The notes under the pieces were generated by a model, which was given only the letters and a program-made list of their open reading frames with translations, was not told the DNA's origin and did no database searches. From Posidonia oceanica (lineage: Eukaryota; Streptophyta; Magnoliopsida; Alismatales; Posidoniaceae), in the NCBI GenBank assembly GCA_037176725.1, contig JAZBRS010000020.1, positions 102,690,501-102,754,500 of the forward strand: a DNA stretch of 64,000 nucleotides, given 5' to 3'. The first letter of the stretch is position 1, and each line of letters starts with the position of its first letter. Both the position numbers and the translations under genes were made by a program. Shown piece by piece: positions 46,677-58,325 of this stretch.

Positions 46677-48308
46677 CCGAGTGTTTTTATACCCTCAGTG
46701 CGCGACCTCTGTCCTAGCAAGCTCCTTAGTTGGCTCTGCCTACTCTGACACTACTACTGGTTCTGCTGCTGGCTCTGCTGAAGCTAACTGTGCTACTGTT
46801 TGCTGTGCAGGGGTTGCATGTGCTACTGCTTGCTGCTGTGCTGTTGATGCCTGCTATATTACTACCTGTGCATGTTGTGCCGCTGCTGTTGCATGTTGTA
46901 CTGCCGCTGGTGTATGTTGTACTACTACTAGTGCATGTTGCTCTACTACGGGTGCATGTTGTGCTGCATGTTGCTCTGCTACTGGTGCATGTTGTACTGC
47001 ATGTTGCTCTACTACTGGTGCATGTTGCTCTACTACCACTTGTGCATGTTGCTCTACTGCAGGTGCATGTTGCTCTACTGCTACTGCATGTTGCTATACT
47101 ACTACTGCATGTTGCTCTGCTACTACCTGTGCATGTTGTACTGCTACTGCTTGCTGTGCTACTTATGTTGCTTGTGGTGCTAATACAGCTAGTATTTGCT
47201 GTGCTATCACTTCCTCTGCGTGCTCTGGTGTGCTTGCCAAGGATACATCAGGCTGGCACCTGATCAGGGTACTGCCGCCTGCTGCATTGTCCAAGTGCGG
47301 CATGCGCTGCATGAACCATCGAGACCCACTCCCTGGCTGTAGGGTGATCAGCTCATCTGGTCTGACGGGTGCCTTGAGCGGTGGATCTTCCTCTAGGACC
47401 ATGATAGAGGGATCTGTGGCCATGGCCTTCCACTTCTTCTATGCAGTCTCATGCTCTACCACGTCCTGCGCCAGCGACGCGAGCTGCTCCTGGAATAACT
47501 GCTCCAAGTCTCCCATAGAGAAATCAATCTGAGCATCAATAGCCGCTCCTGCCTCCTCATCTGTGGGTGAGTCGACGTAATAAGCGACTATCGGGCTTGC
47601 GGCCGGCCTTGGCTCGAGTGCTGGGTTTTCTGCTACTTGGGGCATCTGCTTTGTTGCTACTAGATATGCTGCCAGGATCACTGCTGCTACTGGCAGGGAG
47701 GCACAACTGCTCTTCTGAGGGGCCAATGGCTGGACCGCCGTGCTTGGGGATGAAGCACCAGTGCTTGTGGGTGACAGTGGTGGTCTCCCGGTAGCAGCAG
47801 CGAGAATCTTCTGCATAGCAAGATCTGCTGAGGCTGACATCGATGTGCCTGACAGAGCCACCTGGCTTGCTTGCAGCGCTGTCGATAATGCGGGCTGAGT
47901 CGCACTGTCGCCTGATCCGACTGACTGTGCCGCCGGAGAAGGTGATTTCCACGCTGGTGCGGCTGCGGCCACAGGCTGACTGCTGGATAACGTTAGAGGG
48001 CATGCTTCTGACTCTGGCGCTGTGGCTGCAACTGTCGGCGACTTTGGTGATGCTGCAGGAAGAGAGGAAACTGTCAGCCCCGCCCCAGGGTTTGCCAATT
48101 CTGCTGCTTCATTGGTGAGTGCCAAGCAAACTGACCGGGACGCAGTCGTGCTGAGCTGATCCTTGCTGTTGGTTGGGGTTGCCTCAGCTATGCCAGACTC
48201 CTCCTCAACTGAGTAGTAGTCCTCGATGCAGACCCATTCTTCCTCTAGTAGCTGAGAGCTATGGCATGGTGCCTGCTGCGCTGAGGCTTTGCTGCCGTTT
48301 GACTCCAA
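46677..48308 (-). pseudogene. pol: Element B protease-RT linker
   Basis: About 540 codons in the same frame as the protease upstream and RT downstream, with few stops. Conserved islands: EEWVCIEDYYSVEEESGIAE just after the start, YYVDSPTDEE near 47580, a PSIMVLEEDPP block near 47400, and LSELIAYGEEDD near 46560. It contains a B-only repeat of QHAPVVE-like units (next entry). No recognised domain. Confidence 0.75.
46850..47165 (-). repeat. In-frame tandem repeat encoding (V)VEQHAP units
   Basis: Short repeats around TGCATGTTGCTCTACTAC on the plus strand encode, on the element strand and in the pol frame, repeated VVEQHAPVVEQHA-type units for about 60-100 codons. Absent from the same place in A and E. 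The plus strand reads as a Cys/Thr/Ala ORF, which is a shadow. Confidence 0.85.
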
Positions 48309-49187
48309 GATACCTGCACTGGTGAAGTTAGTGAGGACCTATGGGATAGCCATCCTCTGATCCTTGGGTAGCATGCATTTGTCTTTGCTGGACTGTAAGT
48401 CATATCCGAGGCCTTCAGAATCTCTTCGCTCTGCTGCTCTGACTAGCTCAGCGATTCCCTGGACATACTGCCTGAGCGGCGTTCCCTTGACATAGCCCCA
48501 CTTGTGACAGACATTTTCGACCATCCGTAAGGGGTTGCTGTGAACGGCCAAGGAGTTGACATGTTCAAGATCAGGTACAAAGCTAACCGGCTCACACCGA
48601 TTAACTCGATACAAAGTATGCGAAGGGATAGTATGCGAAGAGATGGGTGCAACCGGCTCGATCCGCTCCTTCTCGAAGTTTTCTACCATTACAATGATAA
48701 CATTGTCGCCGTGGCAAAACTTGATCATGCGGTGGAGAGTCGAGGGGATGACCTGATGCTTGTGCAGCCAAGGGTGCCCAAGTAGGAAGTTAAAGTTAGG
48801 CTCCAAGTCAACAATGTAGAATTCCACATCGAAGGTGACTGAGCCGATGATTAAGGGAATAATCAGAATCCCTAGAGCGTCATGGTGCGTATTGTCAAAA
48901 GCTGTCATTCCCTTTATCGCCAGAGTGATATCCTCGGCTTTGAATCTGAGCCTGGTTGCAGTGCGCAATGGACAGACATTAAGGCCTGACCCGTTATCAA
49001 CCAGCGATAGGGCAATGCGAAAGTTTTTGTATTGCACCGTGACAAACAAGGGTTGGTTATGATTAATCCCCGCCAGAGGCAGCTCATCGCTCGTGAAAGA
49101 GATGATCTGCGGCTCCGCGATAACGCCAACCATGCTTTCCAGGGCCGCGGGCTCTATGGCTTGGGACACACGGGCAGCTTGGAACAC
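48309..49187 (-). pseudogene. pol: Element B aspartic protease domain
   Basis: Open for 282 codons (48339-49187), the longest undamaged piece of B. Active-site region LSLVDNGSGLNVCPL again has DNG. The C-terminal block is LLGHPWLHKHQVIPSTLHRM (A has LLGRPWLHKH). YRVNRCEPVSFVPDLE follows, as in A. A stop near 48336 ends this segment; the next segment continues in the same frame. Confidence 0.87.
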
Positions 49188-52174
49188 TCGGAGAAAAGCC
49201 TCACAGTGTTCGGAAGAGGAGTGTATAAGGTCCCAAATGGAAATATCGACTTTAACCCTCCTAAGCTGGGAAGTGATGTCAGTTTTGTGGTGCGGCTTTC
49301 TGGCAATAGGAGGGGGTGCTTTGGGAGTTGGCTCTACCGGGCTAGGTGCAGGGGGTTGGCTTGATGCTGGGAGTACTGCGGGCTAGCTAACAGGTAGGGA
49401 TGCTGCTGGCTGGCTTGCTGGTGGAGGTGCAGCAGGTGCTGGACGGCTGGGTCTTACCACCAGTGCTGCGGGCTGGTATACCCTCCCGGATCGCGTGACT
49501 TCTGCACACGTTTCCGTGGCGTAGTTGTAGGGCACGCGATGGGGGTCCCAAGTTAAGTTAATAACTGCTGGGGCCTGTGCTGCAAGCACAAGAGGGGCAG
49601 CCGGAGGGTTGGCTGGGTAATAGCGAGAAGGATGCTGGTGCTAGTGGGTTGCTGGGGGCCCTGGCTGAGACCTAGCTAACAGGCTGACTGGGAGCCTACC
49701 TAAATAGGAGGCTGGAGTTTGGGCCTACAGTCCAGCTTGAAGGTGTATAGGGGCAGGGGCCTAAGGATGCATGGTAGGGCGAGCGGCGGAGCGCCCTGGC
49801 TTGGCACGCAGTCGGATCATATGAACTCCTGACTTGGAGCCGGCAATAGCCACACGATACAAAGCTAGAGGGAAGGGGTTCGAGACATCATGAATGAGCT
49901 CGGAGGGGTCTACCACAGACGTAGCAGGCCTGGAGGGGGAGAGAGAATAGATTCCCGAGGTCCCCGCACCTTCCAGATTGGGATGCTCCAGGAGGGGTTG
50001 GTGGACAATGCTGGGATGAGGGGGTGCTAATGCTTGTGCAGGGGCTAATGCTGATGAAGGGACAGAAGAAGGTACCTCGTGCGTGTGGATCGAAATCGTT
50101 CCCGATTCGATCAAATTCTGGATGGCATCCCGCAAAGTGAGGCAACTGTTCGTCGAGTGCCCTATGGCTCGATGAAAGTCACAAAAAAGGTGTGCCTTAT
50201 GCCAATGCGGAAGTGGATTTGGCAACGGGTGCGCCTCGGGAAACCTCAGAAATGTCGCAACCTTGGGAAGGACGGCGCTTAACGGCTCCACCAATGGGGT
50301 GAATTGACGCCGTGGTCGCCTTTGCCCCTGGGGCTGCACTTGCCGGACCGGTGCGGCAGGATACACCGGTTGGGTGGTGGTGGTGATTTGTGGTGTGGGA
50401 GGTGCCCTAGGTGCTGGTGCATATGCTACTTGATGCGGGGGAGGCCGAACCGCCAGCTGAACAGACATGGGCGCGGGGTCGACGTAGGCAACAGCAGGTT
50501 TCGACGAGTCGTTCTTCTTGGGTTGGCTGCTGGTGGTGCCACTGCTGTTGCTGCTGGTATTGCTGCTGGTGTTGTTGTTGTTGCTGCAGGTGGTGGCCTG
50601 CTTGGCAAACGCAAAGAGCACCGGGAAGTTGCCACTCCGTAGCGAACTCTCCATGCGGGTGCCAGCCCGAATCAGTGCAGTGAAGGTTGTGACAGGTTGA
50701 ATGCTGAGCAGAGCTCCGACAGCAGGCTACACACCCCCGATCACAATCTCGAGGGACTCCTCATCAGAGGGTCCATCTCGAACCTGCGAAGCGAGTGCAC
50801 ACCAGCGACCGACGTACTCCCCAAACGGCTCGTTGGGGTTCTACTTTAATGCGACCAAGTCCGCGCGCTTAGGACCAGGTCCATGTTGAAGGAATATTGT
50901 CCCAGGAACGCCTGGCTGAGGTCTTTCCACGTCTTGATGCTGGCCATATCAAGTGAGGTGAACCACTTGAGCATAGGGCCACTTAGACTTTTCTGGAACA
51001 AGCAGATTAGCAACCTCTTGTCAGCCTGGAGTTGAGCAAGATCTCCGCAGTATGCCTTCGAATGTGCTATTGGGCAGCCTCTACCATTATATTTTTCAAA
51101 TACCGGGATACGGAACTTCGATGGGAGTACCGCCTCTGAAAAGCAATAGAGGTCCCAGAACTGGTAAGACTGGTGGTCTGTACCCTGCACTTGTCGAAGT
51201 GCTTTCTCCAGAACGGCGAACTTGTCGTCGTTGGATTCTGGAGCTGCTGCCAAAGGAGGTGGTACAGCAGGGGTAGGGGCCACATACGCCGCATAAGATG
51301 CACTGAGGTGCTCCTCTGGGTCAACCAACACATCGCCTGGTGGAGAGACGGGATGGGCAGCGTATCCGTGCGGGTGTGCTGTGTGTGCAAGCATGTATGC
51401 TGGGGTGGGGTATTGCTGATGCAGGGGGTAAGAATAACTAGCATGCTGAGCAATAGGTGATGCAGAGTGTTGGAGCGTCAGCTGCTGCACCTGCACGGTG
51501 CCGGGCTGTAGGCCAGAGGAATACTACGCTCGGACCAGTCCCAAGGACTGACCACCAAGTGCTAGAGGAGGATGCTGTGCATGGTGTTGTGCATATGCAG
51601 GAGACGGAAGCTGGGCCCCCATCGCCTGAGCAGTGAGTAGCTGAGGCGATGGTCTGGGCGGGGGAGCAGAAGGAAATGCCTGCGACACGAGAGCAGGTCG
51701 CAGCGGAGCCTCAGGAGCAGCAGGAGTGAATGAAGGGCGAAGAGATAGAGCCATGCCCTACAGTCTCTAGGCAGTCTCCATCAGCTACTGATACTACATC
51801 TCAGGGGACCTGTCAGTAGGTATGCTGAGTTGCAGGATTGATGGGGGACCAGAATCAAGCAACTGGGACACAGATTGTCCAAGAGGCGGAGGTCCTAAGG
51901 CGTAATTCGCCGCAACAGGGTGAGTGTCAAAAGTGACATTACCCTAGAGAGGAGGAGTCAGCGGTGTCTCCGGAGCACGGGCGAGGGTTACCAAGACAGT
52001 CTCGGCAACCGGGTCCAGCGGAGCCTACCACTGCCCCACAGAATAAGAGGGAGGCAGCTGTATCAGAGAAGGAGACGCTGGCACAGAAGGAGTCAATGCG
52101 AGAGCCGAAGGGACCGAAAGAGGGGCCACCTCCGGGGCAACAGGGACCTGGGAATCACCAACAAACTGGGCCAT
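49188..52174 (-). pseudogene. gag: Element B gag (broken)
   Basis: Starts at ATG 52172-52174 (MAQFVGDSQ..), aligned with A's MAQYVSEP and E's MVRHASEP. Pro/Gln-rich N-third with several TAGs near 51757-51800 and 51533 where A has CAA or CAG. Retrotrans_gag core at 50846-51496 with KYNGRGCPIAHSKAYCGDLA and KSLSGPMLKWFTSLDM. A frameshift near 50850 is followed by a Ser/Asn-rich run and the zinc-knuckle-like FCDFHRAIGHSTNSC near 50170. From about 50650 onward the frame is the one used through protease, linker and RT. Confidence 0.88.
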
Positions 52175-53334
52175 CGTTGACCGAGAATGGGTGATCACAG
52201 GGTTGCGAGAGGGGGCAAGAGGGCGAATCCTAGGAGGAGCTAGATTCGCTAAGGCGAAGTAGCTCGAAAGGGGAGATGATCAGAAGCAGGGGTCGCAACA
52301 AGGGCGTCAGTAAGAGAAGGCACTCAAGCTCCAGCTAAGGAACTCGCTGACCGACCTCTGCGCGACAGGCAAACAAATAACAAGGGATTAGAACCCGAAA
52401 GTAAAAGCAAATGTTTTGATGCATGATATGAATGCAGATGTATGCTTTCTAGCATGCTCTCCCTCACCAATCTAGGGTGTCCTAGTAGGCAATCTACTTC
52501 GGACGCTCATGGGTGTGCGGGTCGCCGACTCAGGCTAGAAAAAAGCAGGTCCCACGTCTTAAACCCGGCCCAAAGCTCAGGTGGTGACATAGTGGTGCGT
52601 AGGTGGCCTTGACCCTGCCAGAAGCATGGGTGGTACCCTCTACTAACACCGACGCGACCCCATGACAAGTGGGGACAGACCGTTCTACTTACACCACGCC
52701 AAAGTGTTGGGGGCAAGAGACCGGGACTATCCTTCTGAGACTGTAGGTGGACTCAGATGAGAAGAATGCATGCCCTATATGATGCTTTATGCAAATGCTT
52801 CGCGTTTTATCTTATACATTTTATTAACTCAAGGGGGTGCAGCTGTGTTTGCAGTCTCTAGTTGCTCCTAGAGGTTCATTTTACTTGCTGTTTTTAGTTA
52901 GCCTTGGGGGAAGCAATCAGTCTCTAATTGTCCTTAGGCTTAATGCAAAAGGGGAAGAAAATCACCCAATCATGGCAAGCAGACGACACACATCATTGCA
53001 AAAGGCATGGGCATGGCATGTGTACGTGTGTGTGAGTATGATAGTGAAAGGAAAAACACTTATCATAGCAAAAAGTAGGTATGCATAGCATGTGCAGGTG
53101 CAGTGGCATTGCATTGGTGTAAAAGGAAGCATTCATCACTCAAAAGGCATGCATGGTGTGCCAAGCAGGTATTTAGACATGTGACGTAGGTAAATAAAGC
53201 AACACAAGCAATCATGGCATAAAGCAGGTAAATAAACAAGCAAGCAGGTAAGCAGGTAAGGCAAGCGAAAGCAGAAGGCAAGCAAAACATAGAAGCAAGA
53301 GGCGAGAAGGCCAAGGCGAAAGCTGGAGTACTGC
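52175..53334 (-). other. Element B untranslated leader
   Basis: No gene. The block at about 52440-52780 matches the conserved leader of A and E. The part next to the primer-binding site is purine-rich on the plus strand. Confidence 0.65.
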
Positions 53335-53352
53335 TCCCCAGTGGAGTCGCCA
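53335..53352 (-). other. Primer-binding site of element B
   Basis: On the minus strand TGGCGACTCCACTGGGGA, one base inside the LTR end, differing from A's site at two positions. Confidence 0.85.
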
Positions 53353-53353
53353 C

Positions 53354-55546
53354 TGTAGTAATCCTGAATTCTGATCGTCCATGCACGATACCAAAGTTTG
53401 CGTGCACCGATCAAAATAGGCTCACTATATGCGGCTGGATCCGAGGGAAGAAACTCGACTCGAAAACGCTGGCAAAAGAAAAGAAAAGAAATGATAAGAC
53501 AAAATCGGAGTCGCCACCAGGTCTATTGAATTGGAAGACAGGGAAAACTGGGGGTAAAGCATGAAAAGACATGCAGAACTGGATGCAAAGAAGGGGCAAA
53601 GGGATGCAACGCTAAGCTAAGCTATGCTATGCTATGCTATGACTCATGCCTAGGATAAAGGAAAGGTCGATGCGAGCCAAGAGAAAGGGCAAGGACTCCT
53701 GTTACGCACGGGGAAGGTGTTAGGCACCCCCGATACGTCCGAGAGTCAGTCTTTCTTAGGCAATCTCGCGCTAATGCAGGGAAATGCTAGCCTAATGCCT
53801 AATGCCATTGAATGCCTACCTACTATGCATGGGAAATAAACGTGCTATCTATGTGCTCAGCAACACTGCTAGTGTTCCAAACTGGGCGGACCCTGGTTCG
53901 TGAGAACTCCTAGGCAGTAAGCATCATAGCCCTAATGCAGGTGCAGGCGATAAAGCAAAACTGTGGGGAAACCAAGCAATGCAAACGACATGCAGGATTT
54001 AAAGCAAAGTAGATGCAGAAAACGGTGCGAAACGCGGGAAACAATGCAAGGCACGGAAAATGATGCAAAAGAGGCACGAAAAACTATGCAGTGGAGCGGG
54101 AAACGATGCAAAATGCGGAAAATGGGGCAAAGCACGGAAAATGAGGCAAAGCAGGGTGCAAAACCAAAACAAAGGGGTGGGCAACATGCATAGGGGTTGC
54201 AGCAAGCCAAAGAAGCAATATTACGCGGAAAACGACGAAAAAAGCAAAATCGGCGTTTTAAAATGACTATCAACCATCTGCAAGCATTGGACGTTGGCAA
54301 CACTAGCGTCCAACGTTGGACGCTAGCATTGCTGGCGTCCAACACCTGCTGGAGGCAAACAGCATGCAGATTTTGGAAAACAATGTATTCTAGCTATATG
54401 GATGCAATACAGATGCAAATATACGGCTAAATGGGTGCATGACATGCAGGTCTAACCTAACAGAAGATTAGAAGAGGGATCAGAGCAGGAGGCAAGCTAG
54501 GATCAAGGATCAAAGCAAGCAGGTTGTTGGATGCTTGTAGGCTTGGCGTCCAACGTTAGACACCAGAGGGACAGGCGTCTAACACAGATCAGAAGACAGG
54601 GAGAGAAAGAAGCATACAAAAAGTAAAATAAAAATGGGGACATGCATTTGGGCTACTGGAGATGAGCATAGGGCAGACATGCAAGCAAGGGATCACACAA
54701 AAACCAAGAACTTACCAGCTACAGCTTGTGCCAGGCTAGAGGCACAACCAGAGCATTGGGCACAAGCTAGGCCAGCGTCCAATGTTGGACGCCAGCAACA
54801 GCGTACAACGCCTTGGGAGGCACAACACATAATAAAACTTGCATAAAATAGCAAACAAACTAATGAAGGATGAAGAACAGTTGCAAAGGAAGCAAAGCAT
54901 GCATGGAAAGTTGTTAGAGGGCCAGCGAGGTCGAGGTGGTGGCAGGTGCAGGTGAGTGTGGGGAAGCCACGAGGATTGTCAAGGGAGAGCATGGGTGTTG
55001 TCAGAGGGCCGGCGAGGTCGAGGCGGTGGCAAGTGCGGGCAACGGAAGTCAACTGCTGGTAGTGAGGGCTTAGAGAGCGGTTTAGGCGCTGATGGGGAGA
55101 AGATGGGTAGTAACTTGGGCTTGGAAGGTAGTGGATGGCGTGGAGTGGATGAAGGGACGGGTAGTAAGTGCGGGGAGGTGGTGGAGTGGACAGGCGGTGA
55201 GCCGAAGGGGGCGAAGCAGCTGCTGCTGCAACCGAGTCGTTGGACGCTGGAGCAGAGGGTGTCCAACGTTGGATGCTAGCACAGGGCACGTCCAACATTG
55301 GACACTGCCTATTCCAGCGTCCAACACACTCAGTTGGCCAAAGCTGTAAATGGGCTTGGGCTTGGGCCTAGGAAGATTTTAAAAGTTGCAAAGAGGCTTG
55401 GGTTAGGGCTTTTAAGGTTTGGACAAGGTTTTGGGCTAGGTTTTGGGCTAGAAAATGGGTTAGGAAAAAGAATGTCATTCCAGAGTCCACACGAGCCTGC
55501 GAAAGAAAACAACCAACTTCCAGGCTGTCAGAATGGGGTGTCTACA
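53354..55546 (-). mobile_element. Element B, 5' LTR (2193 bp, internally deleted)
   Basis: On the minus strand it runs from TGTAGACACC (55546) to GGATTACTACA (53354). The end-proximal half (53354-54150) is related to the A family, including GGTGTTAGGCACCCCC near 53720 and a worn 30-bp array near 54010-54150. The start-proximal half is B-specific with GTTGGACGC/GCGTCCAAC dyads. Compared with the 3' LTR it lacks roughly 1.1 kb between 54912 and 54930 (counterpart 24140-24929 plus 30713-31030). No gene. Confidence 0.9.
54303..54326. repeat. Perfect 24-bp palindrome in B LTR
   Basis: Two exact inverted copies of CTAGCGTCCAAC meet at the centre. In B's other LTR the insertion point of element A falls at the right-hand end of this palindrome (CTAGC, 54323-54327, equals 23549-23553). 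Confidence 0.9.
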
Positions 55547-57116
55547 TAAGGCAATGAGTGATATGCAATGATTGGAATAAGCATAACTTGATGATCTAAT
55601 GCCTGATCTGAATAAACTTAGGTTAGAATGAAAGATCATTCAACCAGGAAGATCAAGGTGATTAGATCGTGAAGATCCAACAGTCCGATCAAAAGTTATT
55701 TAGAAATCAAGTCAGATGGATTAAGGGCCAGATGAAACCTATTGGTACAATAGAGGTCATGGTGGGGGTTTAAATGCAATATGCCCATGTATGCATGCAA
55801 TGCAATGAGTTCTACATGCAATGAAGCTGATGATGCTAGAAAAAGTGTAAGGGGGCAATATGCAATGTAATGAGAGTGCAATGCATGCAAAAGTGCAAGT
55901 ATGGGAACCTAAATGCAATTAAAGTAAACTACGAGGGCCTAAGTACAATGTCATGGAAAAGATGCAATGCAGCAGGGTTAAAGTGTGCTAAAAACTAATG
56001 AAGCAATGTGATAAACAAATAGGGGCAAGATGCAACATCAGTTAAAAGTATGCATGCGACAGTGTGAGGAATGGACTTACATGCAGTATGGAAAACATGC
56101 TGGACTTATGTGCAATGCAAAAGAAACATGGAAGCATGCAACAGTTGAAGTTAGGACTAACATGTAATTAAAGCAAACTGTTGGATTTTATTGCAAAGCA
56201 AGAGTGGCATGAAAATATGCAGCAGTTTAACATTTGGACTTACATGCAAATAAAGTAAACTGTAGGGTTTAAATTGCAAAGCAAGATAGGCATGAAAGCA
56301 TACAACAGTTTGACATTTGGACTAACATGCAATTAAAGTAAACTGTTGGACTAAAATGCAAAGCAAAATAGGCAATAGTTTAACATTTTGGACTTATATG
56401 TATTTAAAATAAACTATTGGGTTTTATTGCAATGCAATATGGTTTAAAATGCAGCTTAAATGACATTTGAATGCATGCAGGACTTAAATGCAGATAAAAT
56501 AAGTTACTAGACTAAACTGCATTGCAATAAGATTTAAAATGCAGTTTAAATGATTGATTGAATGCATGTAGGACTTAAGTGCAAATAAAATAAGTTAATG
56601 GACTAAACTGCAATGTAATAAGATTTAAAATGCAGTTTAAATGATATGCTAATTGCACAATGGACTTACATGCAAATAAAATTAACTGCAAGATTAAAAT
56701 GCAATGCAATATAGTTTAAAAATGCAGTTAAATGAATGAATGAATGCATAGTGGACTTAAGTGCAATTAAAGTTAACTGCAGGACTAAAATGCAATGCAA
56801 TATAGTTTTAAATGCGATTTAAATGAAATCTAAATGAATGCAAGATCTGTGTGCAAATAAACTAACATGCTGGACTAAATTTCAATGTGATATAGTTAAA
56901 ATAAATCAAAACATTTAAAACTTAAAAGCTACAGTAACTACTCGAGTCGGCCGGCAAGAAGACTGCCGGTGATGGAGGCCAGCAGCCTCCTGCAGGCGGC
57001 CTCCGGCCCAGGCGATGGTGCGGCGAGCTCGAGCAGAGCTCGGTGGTGCTCGGCGGCGGCAGAACGCTGGGGTGCAGTCGCTGTGAGCAATGCAACTGGC
57101 CACCGGAGTTACGTGA
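55547..57116 (-). mobile_element. Old inverted LTR remnant
   Basis: Repeated words such as GGACTTACATGCAAATAAA and AAAATGCAATGCAATA match the inverted form of the A-family LTR region seen at about 38500-39500 in D. 56940-57110 is GC-rich like D 39530-39700. It is strongly diverged, lacks both LTR ends, and is fused at 57116 to E's internal sequence, which has the opposite orientation. No gene. Confidence 0.6.
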
Positions 57117-58325
57117 TGGCCGCTGGGGATACTAGACTCCGGCTTTCGTTTTCACCTTTCTACTTTTTGTGTCTTATCTTTCTGCTTAGCATTTAACTGC
57201 CTTGCTTATTTATTTATTGCATTAATTTGCACCTCTTGCTTGGTTTAGCATTTTATTTGCCATAACTGCTTGATTATCACATTAATTCTTGCATTTTGCT
57301 TATCTTAGCATTTAATTGCCATGATTGCTTGATTTATCACGTTAATCCATGCCTTTCGCTTGTGATTGGCTTCATTTTACACAAATACGCTACGCCACTT
57401 CACTAATGCACATGCCATGCCTGTATATGCCTTTTGATGTGTTGATTGTCTTTTGCTTTCACTAATCATGTAACACGACACCAACACATACCACGAGCAT
57501 GCCTTTTGTAATGATGTGTGTTGCTTGCTTACCATGTTTGAGTGATTTTCTTCCCTTTCACATTAGGCCTAAGGACAACTAGAGACTGGTTGCTTCCCCC
57601 ACGGCAAAGTAAAAACAGCAAGTAAAAATCAAATCTAGGAACAACTATAGACGCAAACACACATTCACTCCCTTTGAGTTAGTAAAACATGCAAGATAAA
57701 AAACTTTAATCATTTGCATGAATCATCATATAGGGCATGCATCTTCTCATCCCTGAGTCCACCCATCAGTCTAAGAAGGATAATCCAAGTCTCTCGTTCA
57801 GTTGCTTTGGCACAGGGCGAGTTGGTCGGTCTGTCCCCCCTTGTCAGGGGTCATGTCGGTGCTAGTAGAGGGTACAACCCATAGTTCGACAGGGTCAAGG
57901 CCACTAACGCACCACCCATTATTACCTGAGCTCTGGCCAGGGTTTAGACGGGAGCCTTACTTTCTACCCAAGTCGGTGACCCATACACCAATGGTAGTCC
58001 GAAGTAGACAACCTACCAGGACACACTAGATTGGTGAGAGAGAGCATGCTAGAAAGCATACATTTGCATGAGTGCATTCATGCTACCATTAAAACATTTG
58101 CATTTTCCTTTCGGTTTTAATGCCTGTTTTCCTTATTTGTCACGCAAGTCAGTGAGCGAGTTCCCCAGCCAGAGCTTGAGTTCTACCCTTCACTAACACC
58201 CCTGTTGTGATGTCTGTTCTCGACCCTCCTATTCCGAGCTTCTCGCTTTTGCGACGATAGCTCCCCGTAGGTGTCGTCCCTCTCTTTCTCGTCGCAGCCA
58301 TGTTCTCGCTTGCTCACGGTCAGCC
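57117..58325 (+). other. Element E damaged primer-binding site and leader
   Basis: TGGCCGCTGGGGAT at 57117 matches A's TGGCGACTCTGCTGGGGAT with six bases lost, followed by shared ACTCCGGCTTTCG. The leader then follows A and B: the conserved block is at about 57730-58030. No gene. Confidence 0.7.

Noticed and set aside
46660..47532. 290-codon Cys/Thr/Ala-rich ORF on the plus strand
   Set aside because: Shadow of the in-frame QHA repeat and linker of B's pol on the minus strand.
53354..55546. Chromovirus or pararetrovirus assignment for the elements
   Set aside because: Integrases lack a chromodomain, a second RNase H is present, and no movement or coat protein is seen.
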